This document shows positions 12,008-24,533 of a DNA stretch of 64,000 bases, in pieces; the stretch's first letter is position 1; each line of letters begins with the position of its first letter. The notes below the pieces were generated by a model. It did not search any database. It was not told where the DNA came from and was given only the letters and a program-made list of their open reading frames with translations. Source of the DNA: Luzula sylvatica (Eukaryota > Streptophyta > Magnoliopsida > Poales > Juncaceae). Made by a program: the position numbers and the translations under genes. The stretch lies in NCBI GenBank assembly GCA_946800325.1, contig OX326957.1, positions 63,369,570 through 63,433,569 of the forward strand, read 5' to 3'.

Positions 12008-12653
12008 CTGTCTGAAAAAGTGTATATGAGATATACATACATTTTGGCTCATCCTTATCCTATGTGATATAAATATGATGTTTCTCTCTCTCTCTCTCTA
12101 ACCAATTGATTCAGTCCAATCATTCGGATTATTCAGAATATTCCAGAATTATAAAGAGACATCTTTCTAGTGAGTGAAAGGGTGTAAAGAGAGAGTACCG
12201 AGAAAAGGAGTTTTCCGGTATAGAGAATCAATCGATCAAGCAAGTTCGCCGGTGCAGCGTCTAGGCGGTTGCACCCGCGACCGACTAACTGCGACTCACG
12301 GTGGATACAAGTAGAGGAGCGACACTTGTGGCTCTTCGATTGTGATCAAACCGAAGGAGCAAAACTGTCGGCTGTGGAAGCGTGTGGACGTGGGACGCAC
12401 GAAAGACAACCGGAGGCGTGTCAAGACGGTGAGAGACGTGTGGTATGGGACGCACGGACTAGTCACCAAAGTGACACCGGAGAAGGAAAGGATACGAGCG
12501 ATCAACCCGTCGTGCGTGATCAATTTCACGCTGGTAATCGTTCATCCTTCTATTGCATCGTACCCTCGAAGTCATGGCGTGATCTTAGATTTAGGGAAAC
12601 GGACCGGGCCTTCATATCCGCTGCGCGGGCCCGGGGAAGGATGAATTCCCAAC
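12008..12653 (+). mobile_element. LTR fragment in opposite orientation within the element
   Basis: Matches the solo LTR at 29175-29818 along its length (TATA-like TGATATAAATATG near 12064, CT-rich start, ending GAATTCCCAACA). It is plus-oriented although the surrounding element is minus-oriented. It lacks the first ~500 bases of the LTR. On the minus strand the adjoining internal sequence reads CAAACTTGAGGG, which looks like a polypurine tract. Confidence 0.75.
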
Positions 12654-13099
12654 ACCCTCAAGTTTGAAGAACCTAATACCCTACTCATCGCGAGTCTATC
12701 CATAATGACTAAACCATGTCATGGTTTCGCAGCTTTGGTCATATCCAATATATGTCACCTAGCATATATCTACGTTCCCGATTCGACAAACACCTTGTCC
12801 TATGATTAGCAAAACATAATCATCTCCTCGGTTAACGTACTAGTGTACACGTTCAGTCTATAATCTGATAATATAAATGCTTCTCTCTTAAGCAAACTGA
12901 TCCGCGACTAGGAATGTTTAGAAATGAAACTTTAGGTGTGACGGTTTCGCTGCACATAATCACGTATTATGCCGACGTCCACACAAGTCCCAATCAGGGT
13001 TCATGTAATCATATTACAAAACCCGCACACAATTTTCATATAAGGTAAATGCAAATTAATTTAAGTAACCAAAATTTTTAAAGGGTTGCATTCATATGG

Positions 13100-15710
13100 A
13101 TTAAGTATTTGGGTGATTCGACGTTTACCTATGAGTATCTCCATACCCATAACCTGCGAGGACTATCGTATTAGATAACTACACTCTACTCTCTTCTTCC
13201 TCCTCTAGGTATGTCCATACCCATAGTCATCGCATGACAGTCATGCGCGACTAGAGAGAGCGGTTTTGTAAACGGGTCCGCACGTTCCTCCTAGTGTTAA
13301 TCTTCATAAGGTTTGGAACATTTCCAATACCTCCGATCACATCTTTTCACAAAATTTCATGGATCAAATGAAATTTTTCTGAGTATTGGCTAGAAGTGGT
13401 TGTGACCTCGGCATTTTTTACTTGTACTATTGCGTATGACGCAATACACAACCATAAATCCGATAACTTGTGGCTACTCGAGTTTGGTCATATATCATTG
13501 ATCCAAACCGCTTCCTTTTGCGATTAATAACCACAATATACTTGCCTCCGTAAATAGAATTATAAATTATTGGTTGTGTGGAACCTTTCCACATAACCGT
13601 GTTTTCGTTTAAGCAAAACATGTACACACTTTGTGATCAAAAGTCGTGCTACATATTTGGACGTGCTAAACATTTGGAAACTGTTGTTGTTATAACTCTT
13701 TATAACCAACACGTCCTCCACACCATTATAGATAAAATATAATCTTGAATTCTTTCACAAAATATTCAAGGATAAACTTCACCGCTATCAATACAAATCC
13801 CGATGGGTTTAAATATACATAATCATTATGTATATATATGTATAACCATTATACATTCACAAGAGTTAGTCTCATGTAATCGTATTACATTCAAACTCGT
13901 GTGATTCCCTTGGATTTTATTGACGGTGAATTAGACGCTTTATGTTTACGACGTATAGCCACATACATTTGACATTTCGATTTAACTCCGCCAAGGAGTT
14001 ATATGTTGAAAACCATCTTCAACAATATGTCGATATACGTGTTATATTATAGAACGAGGAACTTCTTAGATCTATCATATAGATCTTCATGCTTAATTCA
14101 TAAGCGGTCTCACCTAAATCATTTGTCGTTCAAGAAATACAACGCAGCTCCCACTAACCTTAATGTGAACACAAAGTTTCCATTCGTTCCGACAATATTA
14201 TAACAGTTTATAACTTCGTCAAAACGAATATTCCAATTCCGAGAAGCTTTCTCTGATCCATCATATGGATCGCTAAAGCGTGCATATCCTATCCCCGATT
14301 CTTATGAATCGACAAAACCATAAAGTTGTGTCAAGTACACATCCTTTCATAAAATTTCTGTCAAGAAATTCTGTTTTGACATCCATTTTGTCATATCATA
14401 TAGTCATAATACGCGACCATGGCAAGCAGAATTTCGAGAATGTGAAAGCATGGCAACATGCAAAAACGTTTCTTCATAGTCCTACTATGAAATACTTGGA
14501 ACTCTTCGCTACGAGCCTTGCTTTGTTATATGCGTATTCGTATCCGTGTCGGTTCTCATCTTGAAAACCCATTGACATTTCACGGGTCTAACCCTTAAAG
14601 TAATGAAATCAAGTTCTAAACTTGATAATTTACACGGATCGAATCTCAGATTTCATGGCATCTTGCCATATGGAATCGTCACTTTTCATAGCCTCCTTGT
14701 AGGATATCGAATCATCATATGATTTCGATCTATCATCATTAGCCACGATAAATCCGTATTTACCGGCTTATGATATAGCCCACTTGATCTATGAAAAATT
14801 ATTTGTGTGTTCGGCTCGTATTCATCAACTATTGATGAAGTCGTGTCAACTTTCATCGGCACAATGTTCATTTTCATATCTCGAACTCTTTCAAAATTTA
14901 TTCTACTCCCACTATCCCGCGTAGAGATAAATGGCATCAAGTTCCAAACTTGTGCGCATTATGTCCTCCTCCAAGAAGGCATCTCTTCAAGCCACGAAAA
15001 TTTAATTTTCGTCGGGACGTTAGAACTAATACCATTTAGTTTCCTTTAGGATATATGACAAACGAACAATTTTCAGATTAGAGATTGAGTTTAATCGAAA
15101 CCAATTTCGAAATATACTCACATCCTCAAATATGTACAAATGACAACTTCGGAACCATTCCGATTCATATCTGATATGGCGTCTTTTGTACCGATTAGAA
15201 GGTTTATGGTTCATATCATATATGCAACCATTCATTAGTGCCGCTGTCTCAAGGGTGTATCCCCAAAACATTTTTGGGAGATCCGTTTGACACATCATTT
15301 ATCGAACCATGTCAAACATGCGTTCATTTTCTCTTTTCGAATACATCTCAATGTTCCGAAATAAAGATAATTGTGAAATGATTCCACAATCATGAATGAT
15401 AATCAATACTTATAACTCAAATATCGCCTATTTGATCCTATCGAAGTGCGTAGCTCAAATACTAGCCTCCTCGATCCTATCAAAGGGCTTTGATTTTCTT
15501 GCTAAGTTGATTTTGTATTTTGTTTTTGAAACTCTTTGAACCTTTCAAAAGTCTCCGCTTCGGCACGCATTAAATAGATATTACCTTATCTACTTTAACC
15601 ATCCGTAAACGTAACAAAATACTGATAGCCTCCTCTTGCCTCGGAACTTATCGGATCATCTACATGTAAATGTAAGTTCCAATAATTCGTTGGATCTTTC
15701 TCCAACATTT
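13100..15710 (-). pseudogene. Degenerate copia pol (integrase, RT, RNase H)
   Basis: No long frame survives, but short minus-strand stretches fall in the right order. Integrase: ARGGYQYFVTFTDG near 15640 and LMRAEAETFERFKEFQ near 15550. Integrase C-terminal region: QTDLPKMFWGYTLETAAL near 15240-15295. RT start: YKEAMKSDDSIWQDAMKSE near 14650-14700. RNase H end: ADPFTKPLS near 13265-13290. Stops and frameshifts are frequent throughout. Confidence 0.8.
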
Positions 15711-15869
15711 GGAGAATGATGCACTTTGTCGTCTTGCCTAATAAATAAATATCGTGTTTAACCAATTGAATCTAATTCGATTGATTCTAGCAATCCATAA
15801 TATGGAATCTAGATATACGTATCTCGTTTATATGGCCAATACGGCAATGCCAAAAGAAGCAATCAACTT

Positions 15870-16440
15870 CTAGGTTTAATCCTCCTCGAATTTCACCGTT
15901 CTTTGAGTCATTAGTTTGGACAACTCCTTGTCCGAACTTTCTGTTTGGAAAATATTTTCCCAAAATACCCTTAAGACATTTATTTTTTTCGATCCCGCCT
16001 TTGAATTACAAGGACATCCACGCATCTCTATGCTTTGGATTCCCCGGATACTCAAAGCATCTCCTATTCAAATTTACATCGCATCTCATGCAACTCCGGG
16101 ATCGACTTATCTATCGAATGCATATGATATTCGGTCACGAAGATCAAATCTCGTACCATCAACACACGAGTGTTAATCAAAGACCAATAAGGCGTCTCAA
16201 AATTAACCTACTCTTTGAGCCGCATTGAACCATTCAACGCGCTCTAGCTCTTGAAACTATTTCTTGAGCATTGTGTTTTACTTTCATATACACCCGAATT
16301 CTCAAAATAATTTTTGAGAAATTTGCGTCTATACATGTCACCACAAGGCACGTAATATCGTTCGATTCCTTCTTAAAGTTTATCGAACCCTGCTTTCTCT
16401 AAAGCCAAAGCCTCGAGCCCTGAATCTACCATTTTCGTGT
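15870..16440 (-). pseudogene. Degenerate copia gag
   Basis: Colinear with the better-preserved gag of the element at 60124-60900: the same succession of segments (regions near 16395-16440 and 16205-16260 correspond to 60790-60840 and 60600-60650). Frames are broken, and the zinc-knuckle portion is hard to read here. Confidence 0.6.
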
Positions 16441-17339
16441 CCAACACGTTCCTTTAAGTCTAAGAACTATTCTTTGACTATCAAGGATAATTACGGTAAT
16501 TCCGGCCCAAAAGCCATCTATCATATCGATCTCATCGATATATTTGGTGTTGCTAGAAAACATAATTCTAAACGGATGATGAAGATTAAGCTCCTAACCG
16601 TGCGCACTTAATCTATATGCTTATATGATGATTATATGAAAATGTCATTTTATCGAATCGGTAACCATCATACCGATACGGGACTCCAAGTCCATAACAC
16701 TCAAGATCGATATTTCGCAATCCTCCCACAAGTGACTATGGCCGACAAATGGGATCTCGCTATTTAGATAGGATTAATATCCAATCGTATCCAATACGAC
16801 TATTGAACCTTTATATAATTTCGGTGATGGATCGTATCACACACAATCCCAGTTCCGTGTGTGCATTCTATCTATGTCCCGAACTCTAATCGGATTAGCT
16901 TGGACGGTTAAGTCACAACCATATCCATCGTATCGTTCAATTGAACTACTCACGTGCCCGACTATGGCCTGAAACCACGTGAGTCCCCAATTAATGCTTA
17001 TCACCCGCATCAATACATACAATAATACGTGCCCGACTATGGCCTGAAACCATGCATTATGTCATATCAATCTCGATGATTGTGGACATGGAAGGCATTT
17101 CTATGACTTAAATATTATGAGGGATCGTGACATTCATGTTTCTTAAATTCGCGACATAATCATATTATATCACTATCACAAGATTTTTAAAATGCATATG
17201 ATTTAATTAGGAAGATTAATTATTCTAAATAATTACTTATCTTATATGCTAGTATGATTGATGCCGATCATATCGATATAAAGAACTCAAAATTCCGAGC
17301 TTCGTAGCCAAAATTATCGCGAAAACAAAATCACCATCC

Positions 17340-17925
17340 AGAGACTATTCCGTTGTAACGCAACATAGTCCGTTACAACGGACCTCAATTCTCCTTCACT
17401 TCCGTTACAACGGACCATAGTCCGTTACAACGGACTTAACTGCGAATTTTGTCCAAAATTTTCAGAAACTATTCCGTTGTAACGCAACCTAGGTCCGTTA
17501 CAACGGACTAAACTGTGAATTTTTATGCAAAATTTCCAGAAACTATTCCGTTGTAACGCAACCTAGGTCCGTTACAACGGACTAAACTGCGAATTTTGTC
17601 CAATTTCCAGGAACTATTCCGTTATAACGGACCATGTCCGTTGCAACGGACTCCAAAGGAAGCCAAAGGCATCCCCGCATCCTCGTATCATATACAAGGT
17701 CCGTTACAACGGAACTACTAGTCCGTTGTAACGGACTATGCGTTTATTCACAGTCCTCCTCACATCCTTGTATCATATACAAGGTCCGTTACAACGGAAC
17801 TCCTAGTCTGTTGTAATGGACTATGTGATTTCTGCAGATTTTCCCCAAATCCCTGTATCATATACAGGGTCCGTTGCAACGGAACTCCTAGTCCGTTGTA
17901 ACGGACTATGTGATTTTTCTGCAGT
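17340..17925. repeat. Palindrome array in the leader, tandem units of ~70-80 bp
   Basis: At least sixteen copies of a palindromic core (CCGTTGTAACGG, CCGTTACAACGG, CCGTTATAACGG), mostly in closely spaced pairs. Two short tandem arrays carry them: a ~70-bp unit (ACTATTCCGTTGTAACGCAA...) repeated near 17340, 17465 and 17540, and an ~80-bp unit (ATCATATACAAGGTCCG...) repeated near 17690, 17768 and 17856. The array lies between the primer site and gag. Confidence 0.9.
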
Positions 17926-18153
17926 TTCCTCTGTTTTCGCTCGTTTGCAAAATGACAAATCATGAAACCTTTTCACGATCATTCCTAGATACTCTCAATC
18001 AACTTTTGATTGGTCTCTAGCGAATTCCATTTGTGATTTTAACGAAATTTGACTTTCTCTATATTTAACATCATGCAAACGGGTACGAACTTCGATAACC
18101 CGTGCGTATATCCAATATACGACTATGATTCGACTCTCGAATCGATGGCGATC

Positions 18154-18166
18154 GCTCTGATACCAC
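18154..18166 (-). promoter_or_regulatory. Primer-binding site, initiator tRNA-Met
   Basis: Minus-strand GTGGTATCAGAGC, directly next to the LTR end (one spacer base before TGGTATCAGAGC). This is the standard plant copia site complementary to the 3' end of initiator methionyl-tRNA, and it fixes the element's orientation. Confidence 0.93.
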
Positions 18167-19269
<1,103 letters not shown>

Positions 19270-19274
19270 CGATC

Positions 19275-20439
19275 TTCCAAGATAAATTCCTTTCAAAATT
19301 TCACAGGTTATTGAATAGGGAACATATCGGAAAGGATTTGTGTAGCTAGAATGAATAGGAATGGAGAAATGGAACATCCTTGTATGATGCCCCTGGATGG
19401 AGTAAAGAAGGTAGAGCCTTCGTTTGCAATGTTGAAAGAGAATTTAGGTGATCGGATTCATAGAAAAACCCAATTGTCGATAATTTTGTGCGGAAATTTC
19501 ATCATTTGCATCGTATCATTCAAGAAATACCACTCTAAGTAGTCAAATGCTTTTTTCAGAAGATTGATTTTTATCGCGAAGGCCGGAGTTGAGTTAGAGC
19601 AAAGACCAAACGAGTGTAACACCTCGTTATGCAAAATGATATTATCATGTATAACTCTGGATGGAATCTACAAATCTGGATTGATTAACCGAAATCAGGT
19701 CATGTAGTAATGGTTTAAGTCTTGAGGCCAAGGTTTTTGAAACAATTTTTATAGAGAACATTACAAATGTTGATAGGACGTTAGTCATTGGTTGTTGAGG
19801 GGTTTGGTATTTTTGGGATCAACGTTATTCGAGTGTCTCCAAATGATTCTGGTATTTTACCATACGTGAAGAAATCTTGAACAAATGGTAGGATGAGGTT
19901 ATTTAGGGAACACCAGCTTTTTTGGAAAAAATTAATGTGTATACCTCATGGGCCTGAGTCCCATTTGCAAAATCGTTTTTCTAATTTCCTCTTCATAAGG
20001 TGGTAGGATCAGGCTTTCCCCATGCTCTTGTGTGACTACCGGTAAGCCCAGTAACATTTGAGGAGGGATTGTGGCTGAGATGGCCGTTGGATTAGAGGAG
20101 GTATATAGTTGTTCGTATTTGTTGACAAATTCAGTCCTGATCTCTTTTGGCTTGGTTAACTAGGTACCTTGATCGGTTTGGATAGCCTCAATTCGATTCG
20201 CCCTTGTTCTATTAACCGTTGCTGCGTGAAAAAAACTTGTATTTAAATCATCATTCGCGGCCCACTTAACTTTCGATGTTTGAGCCCAGAATTGTTGTTG
20301 ATAGAACAGACACTGAGTATGCTTGGTTTGAAGTTCATTGATACGCCTTCCCGCTAATATTGGGTTCTCTTGTAATTCTTCTTGGGCTTTCAGTAATTGC
20401 TCTTCGAACCGTGACAATATTTTATTGGGGTCAAAATTG
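19275..20439 (-). mobile_element. LINE, 5' portion (linker and first half of RT)
   Basis: Minus-strand continuation of the LINE: a 90-residue piece of the endonuclease-RT linker (RFEEQLLKAQEELQ, WAANDDLNTSFFHA at 20160-20430), then RT fragments such as INLLKKAFDYLEWYF near 19530-19575 and PSRGIIQGCSISPFLFIL near 19325-19400. The endonuclease is missing, so the element was 5'-truncated on insertion. Frames are broken. Confidence 0.88.
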
Positions 20440-20440
20440 T

Positions 20441-21050
20441 AGCATGTGTTACATATTCCTTTTATTCGGCTTTGTTTGTACAAGTTGGAATGTTCCAGAA
20501 AATTTCCTACAATATACTTATATAGAATCCGACGACCCCGAGCCCCACACAACGGAAGTGAGGGCCTGGTCCGAACTCCCTAATTCCTGTGTCACACCAT
20601 CTCTCCGAGGGTACGATATGATAGAAGGATAGAACCGTACCACATGAAATTGATTACCTTCTTGCTATCACGTTGGTGACTAGTCGTGCATCCCATGCCC
20701 ACATGTCTCCCACAGTCTTGACACGATCTCAGTTGTCTTCGTGTGTCCCACGTCCACACGCTTCCACACCTTTCTTTGTCGATTACTTCTCCGGTTTATT
20801 CACAAACGAAGAGTCAAATATGTGAACTCATCTACCCGTATCCACCGTGAGTCATAGTCTCTCGGTCACACACACACGCAACTGCCTAGACGTCGTAGAC
20901 GAGACGTGTGTGAACTTGTTTGATTCGATTATCCGATTCTCTGACGGAGAAACCGTCTTTTCTCCTCTTTTCTTTTTTTCTCTTTGGTCGCACTCTTTCA
21001 ACAACTTGATAGAATGAATTCATTGGATTAGACTGATTAGATCCTATTGA
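20441..21050 (-). repeat. Right arm of the large inverted repeat (LTR fragment, minus)
   Basis: Reverse complement of 8115-8752: TGTTACATATTCC mirrors GGAATATGTAAC, then U5, then the start of the transcribed part (CCTCTTTTC, TTGGTCGCACTCTTTCAACAA). Homology fades beyond about 21010-21050, before the U3, so only the left arm has a full LTR. Confidence 0.75.
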
Positions 21051-22116
21051 AAAATGATGAATTTATGACATTAAAAAACATGCAAATTTACAGTGCAATA
21101 GTCGGCTCCTAACATTATATGACCTTTTTCTCAACAACAACAAAACAAAAAAACATTACAAGACCCCATAGTGAGAACAAAAAATCCTATTGAAAAATCA
21201 AAAATAAAGAGAAAAAAGAAGGGTTCAATTCAATAAGATATGTAAGGAAAAGAAGTTGTCATAGAACGTGCCATGCAGTTAAGCCATCTTAGTCGATGTT
21301 CTGTCTAACAGGGTGTAATAATCTATATTATTATATGTAAGCCCCAAATCAAGTTCGTTAAGCCCATATCTAACCTGTCAACTCTGAGATCTGTGACCCT
21401 ACACAAAGATTAAGCTATCTGATATACATTGAACAAAAATGAGATTAAACTATAAACTACTCAATGATTAGTCCAATTTAATAATTAAAAAAAGGAGCAC
21501 AACATTCTGTAGAAATATAATAGCTTGATTTCTTGAATACAGCTTCGAACAAATCGCAATGGATCCAAAGCTAGATTTTTAATGGTTAAATTAACTCATC
21601 ATCCCGGTTTTATAGGATTATAATAAACAATGTAAGATAAGAAGCTATCATGCATTTCTCATGCACTTTTTAATATTTGCAACATGTCTTCACCAAATCT
21701 AAGTTCAATATATATATTCAACAGCTTGCATGTCTAAATTACTGGTAAATCATGAAAATACGCTCATTTTATATATTATATCTAATATCTTCAATATCCT
21801 TAAATAATCTAGAAATACAAATACAAAGCAACGATTATAGACACAACATCAAAAATACATTTCTTTAATTTTTGCTCTTTCAAGGTCAACTTTAGATGCC
21901 AAACTTGAAGTATTTGAATTAGTAAGTTAGATAAAAAAATGTCTAGAAAAAGTTAGATAAAATATGAAATATTTTCGAGTGAAAACATGGATTAGTAATT
22001 TTAAATTCCAAGCGAGAGACCAGAGGGAGATCTTGCCTTGTATCAATAGAGGAGTTGTCGTGGGAAATTTAAAAAAAAATTGAGGAAGCAATAATACATA
22101 ATTTTTCAATTTTATC

Positions 22117-22165
<49 letters not shown>

Positions 22166-24446
22166 TACCGTTCAAAAATAAGAGGTGAGTGGGGTGGTTG
22201 TCCCCTCTAATCCTGTAATAAATCCGTCATTGAGGTACGGGCGATCATGTGCTTTGACGGACCACACAAAACGATCACATTATTTATCCATTACAATTTA
22301 AAAACAATACATCCTGAATTTATAAAAAAAATCTATCTAAAACTAACAAATACTTATATACGTATATGACGAGAGAAAATAATAAAAAAAAATTTAGCAA
22401 TAGTTGTGTGATATGGTTATCATTTTTAATTATTTTTAGCATATACATAATAGTTATTTTTGTATGTTGATCCAGAGTAATATAATTATATTTTTTTCAC
22501 ACTTGGTAGTTGGTATATGAGTATGTTAGTATATTTTTATGGTTTTATTAGTGTATATGTTTTTTCTTCTCATTTTCATGGTTTAAAATTATAATTGAAG
22601 TTATACCTATAATGTAATAATGTATAATAATGATAAGCAATATGAATGGGCAAATGGTTCGGTTTATTTGGAAACCAAACCGGTCGAATTTGGTTTAATC
22701 GGTTCATTTTTTCGGTTTGTCCGGTTCGGTTCGGTTCAAAACTTGGTATTGCTTAGTTTATTCGGTTCGTTTCGATTTTGATTTTCTAAAACCGGTTAAA
22801 CCAAACCGACACAATTACTATTATTTTCAGGTTGTCCCACTGTGTAATTTAAAAAAATTAAATTAAATATCATATTATCATATTATCATATTGCAGGTAA
22901 TATAGTTATATTTTGTAAGATTTTTAAAATGTTTTTTGTTCAATAAGATTTGAATTTTAACGTTATAAAGTTTCTTATTCGGTTCAAACGAACAAATTGA
23001 ATAAGATTTCGGCTTATAAAACAATTTGTTATGCTTTGTTCACATGATTTAATTTAAATCTCCTCAATTGAAAAATGATATATAAATATTAACAATATTA
23101 TAAAACAATTATAATAATTGTTAAAAGTATATAATATTATTTTTTTTTTAAAAAGAATATTAAATTTGATCATCATTTTCTTTTTTCATTATATTTGTAC
23201 AAAATAGTTTCGAAAAACATTATATATAAATTGTTATTTAAATACATTTTTTCCACCAATTATTCTAAATCATGCGAGAATAATGATTTCATAAATAATA
23301 TATAGATATCGATAATATTATATGAAAACACCAAAAAACTTAGATTATTGTACAAAATATACTTAATAATAATATTTAATTTTTCAACATATATTTACAA
23401 ACTATTATATATAAATATTAATAATATTTATTTTTCAACATATATGTGCACAATATATTGTAAAAAATATATAAGTATTGTTTTTAAAACTAATTTTCAT
23501 TTTCCATCGTTTATTCAAAAATATACTACAAACTGGAATCATAGGGTTCAGTTACGAGGATTATTGCTAAACTTCAGAAAAGGAAAATTCCGTATCTTTT
23601 AAATGAGCATTCTTACTCTTTAACAATTTTGTTCAAAGAAATCCAATTTGATAGAACAATTTGTCAGAGGAGACAATCTGCATATTCCATTTTTTTTCCT
23701 ATTATTGACTATACTTTTTAATATCATGTTCATATGTAATTTTGTTTTTTTTTATATTTAATGAAATCTAGTAGACAATTTGCTTACTTTGAAAAAAAGA
23801 TATAACTATTTACTTATATTTTGATATCATAATCAATGTGTTTATTTTATTCTTGATGGAAGTTATTGGGTGTAATTTCAAAATTTAAACTATTAGTTAT
23901 ATTATAAAATACTGAGAATAAGGTTAATCTATGTTGGATTTGTTTTCATAATCGAAGCACATGCAAATTAGAGAACTAAATTCACTTCATTAATTATTAA
24001 GGAAACAAATTATTGGATCTCTTTTTCACAGATTACAATTTAATTATTGTGCCATTTTACTATGTTAGATTAATGACACAGTTAGGTCGCCCAGATCTTT
24101 TTTATTGTTTTTTTATTTGGCACCAATAATATGAGAAAAAAATGAAAATTGAAGAAAAAAATAGTTCTCCTTAATGGTTTCACATTTGAAATATTCAATC
24201 ATTTTCAAAATTTCAACCCATCCACCCTTAATTTTCTGAGAACTTCCAATTAATTAATCCAATACTTACGTGTTTCATTAATTAATATTCACAGACATCT
24301 AGAAACATATAAATTAAGTACATTTTAGCTGACTGGAAGAATATGTGGTTCGGAGACAAACCACGAAATAAAAAAACAATTTTATTATATTATCAACCAA
24401 ACTAAATACAAAATTAACTTTCTATGTCTAATGTTCCATGGTTGTC
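21051..24446. other. Long AT-rich intergenic region
   Basis: No gene recognised. It contains a (TA)n microsatellite at about 22118-22163 and a GGTTCGGTTCGG-type low-complexity patch at 22650-22815 that resembles the GGTTCGG-rich bodies of small hAT-type elements but has no clear TIRs. The last kilobase is the upstream region of the P450 gene. Confidence 0.6.
22118..22163. repeat. (TA)n microsatellite
   Basis: About 22 uninterrupted TA units. Confidence 0.95.
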
Positions 24447-24457
24447 TCTATATATAC
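24447..24457 (+). promoter_or_regulatory. TATA box of the P450 gene
   Basis: CTATATATACA lies about 80 bases upstream of the chosen ATG (24534). A start near 24480 would leave a ~50-base leader, which is why the in-frame ATG at 24438, upstream of this box, is not used. Confidence 0.65.
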
Positions 24458-24533
24458 AAAAGAGCCCCCTAGTTCTTTCATCAAATACTCTTTTCATCTT
24501 CTCTCATACTTTCACATTCACTCTACAAGAGTT

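Noticed and set aside
12269..12667. 132-codon frame
   Set aside because: LTR sequence read through a GC-richer U5; not a gene.
17340..17925. CRISPR-like palindromic repeats
   Set aside because: Spacing is irregular, cores are paired and the array lies in a retrotransposon leader.
24438..24533. In-frame N-terminal extension of the P450
   Set aside because: Its ATG lies upstream of the TATA box; MMIWNILLW gives the normal P450 anchor.
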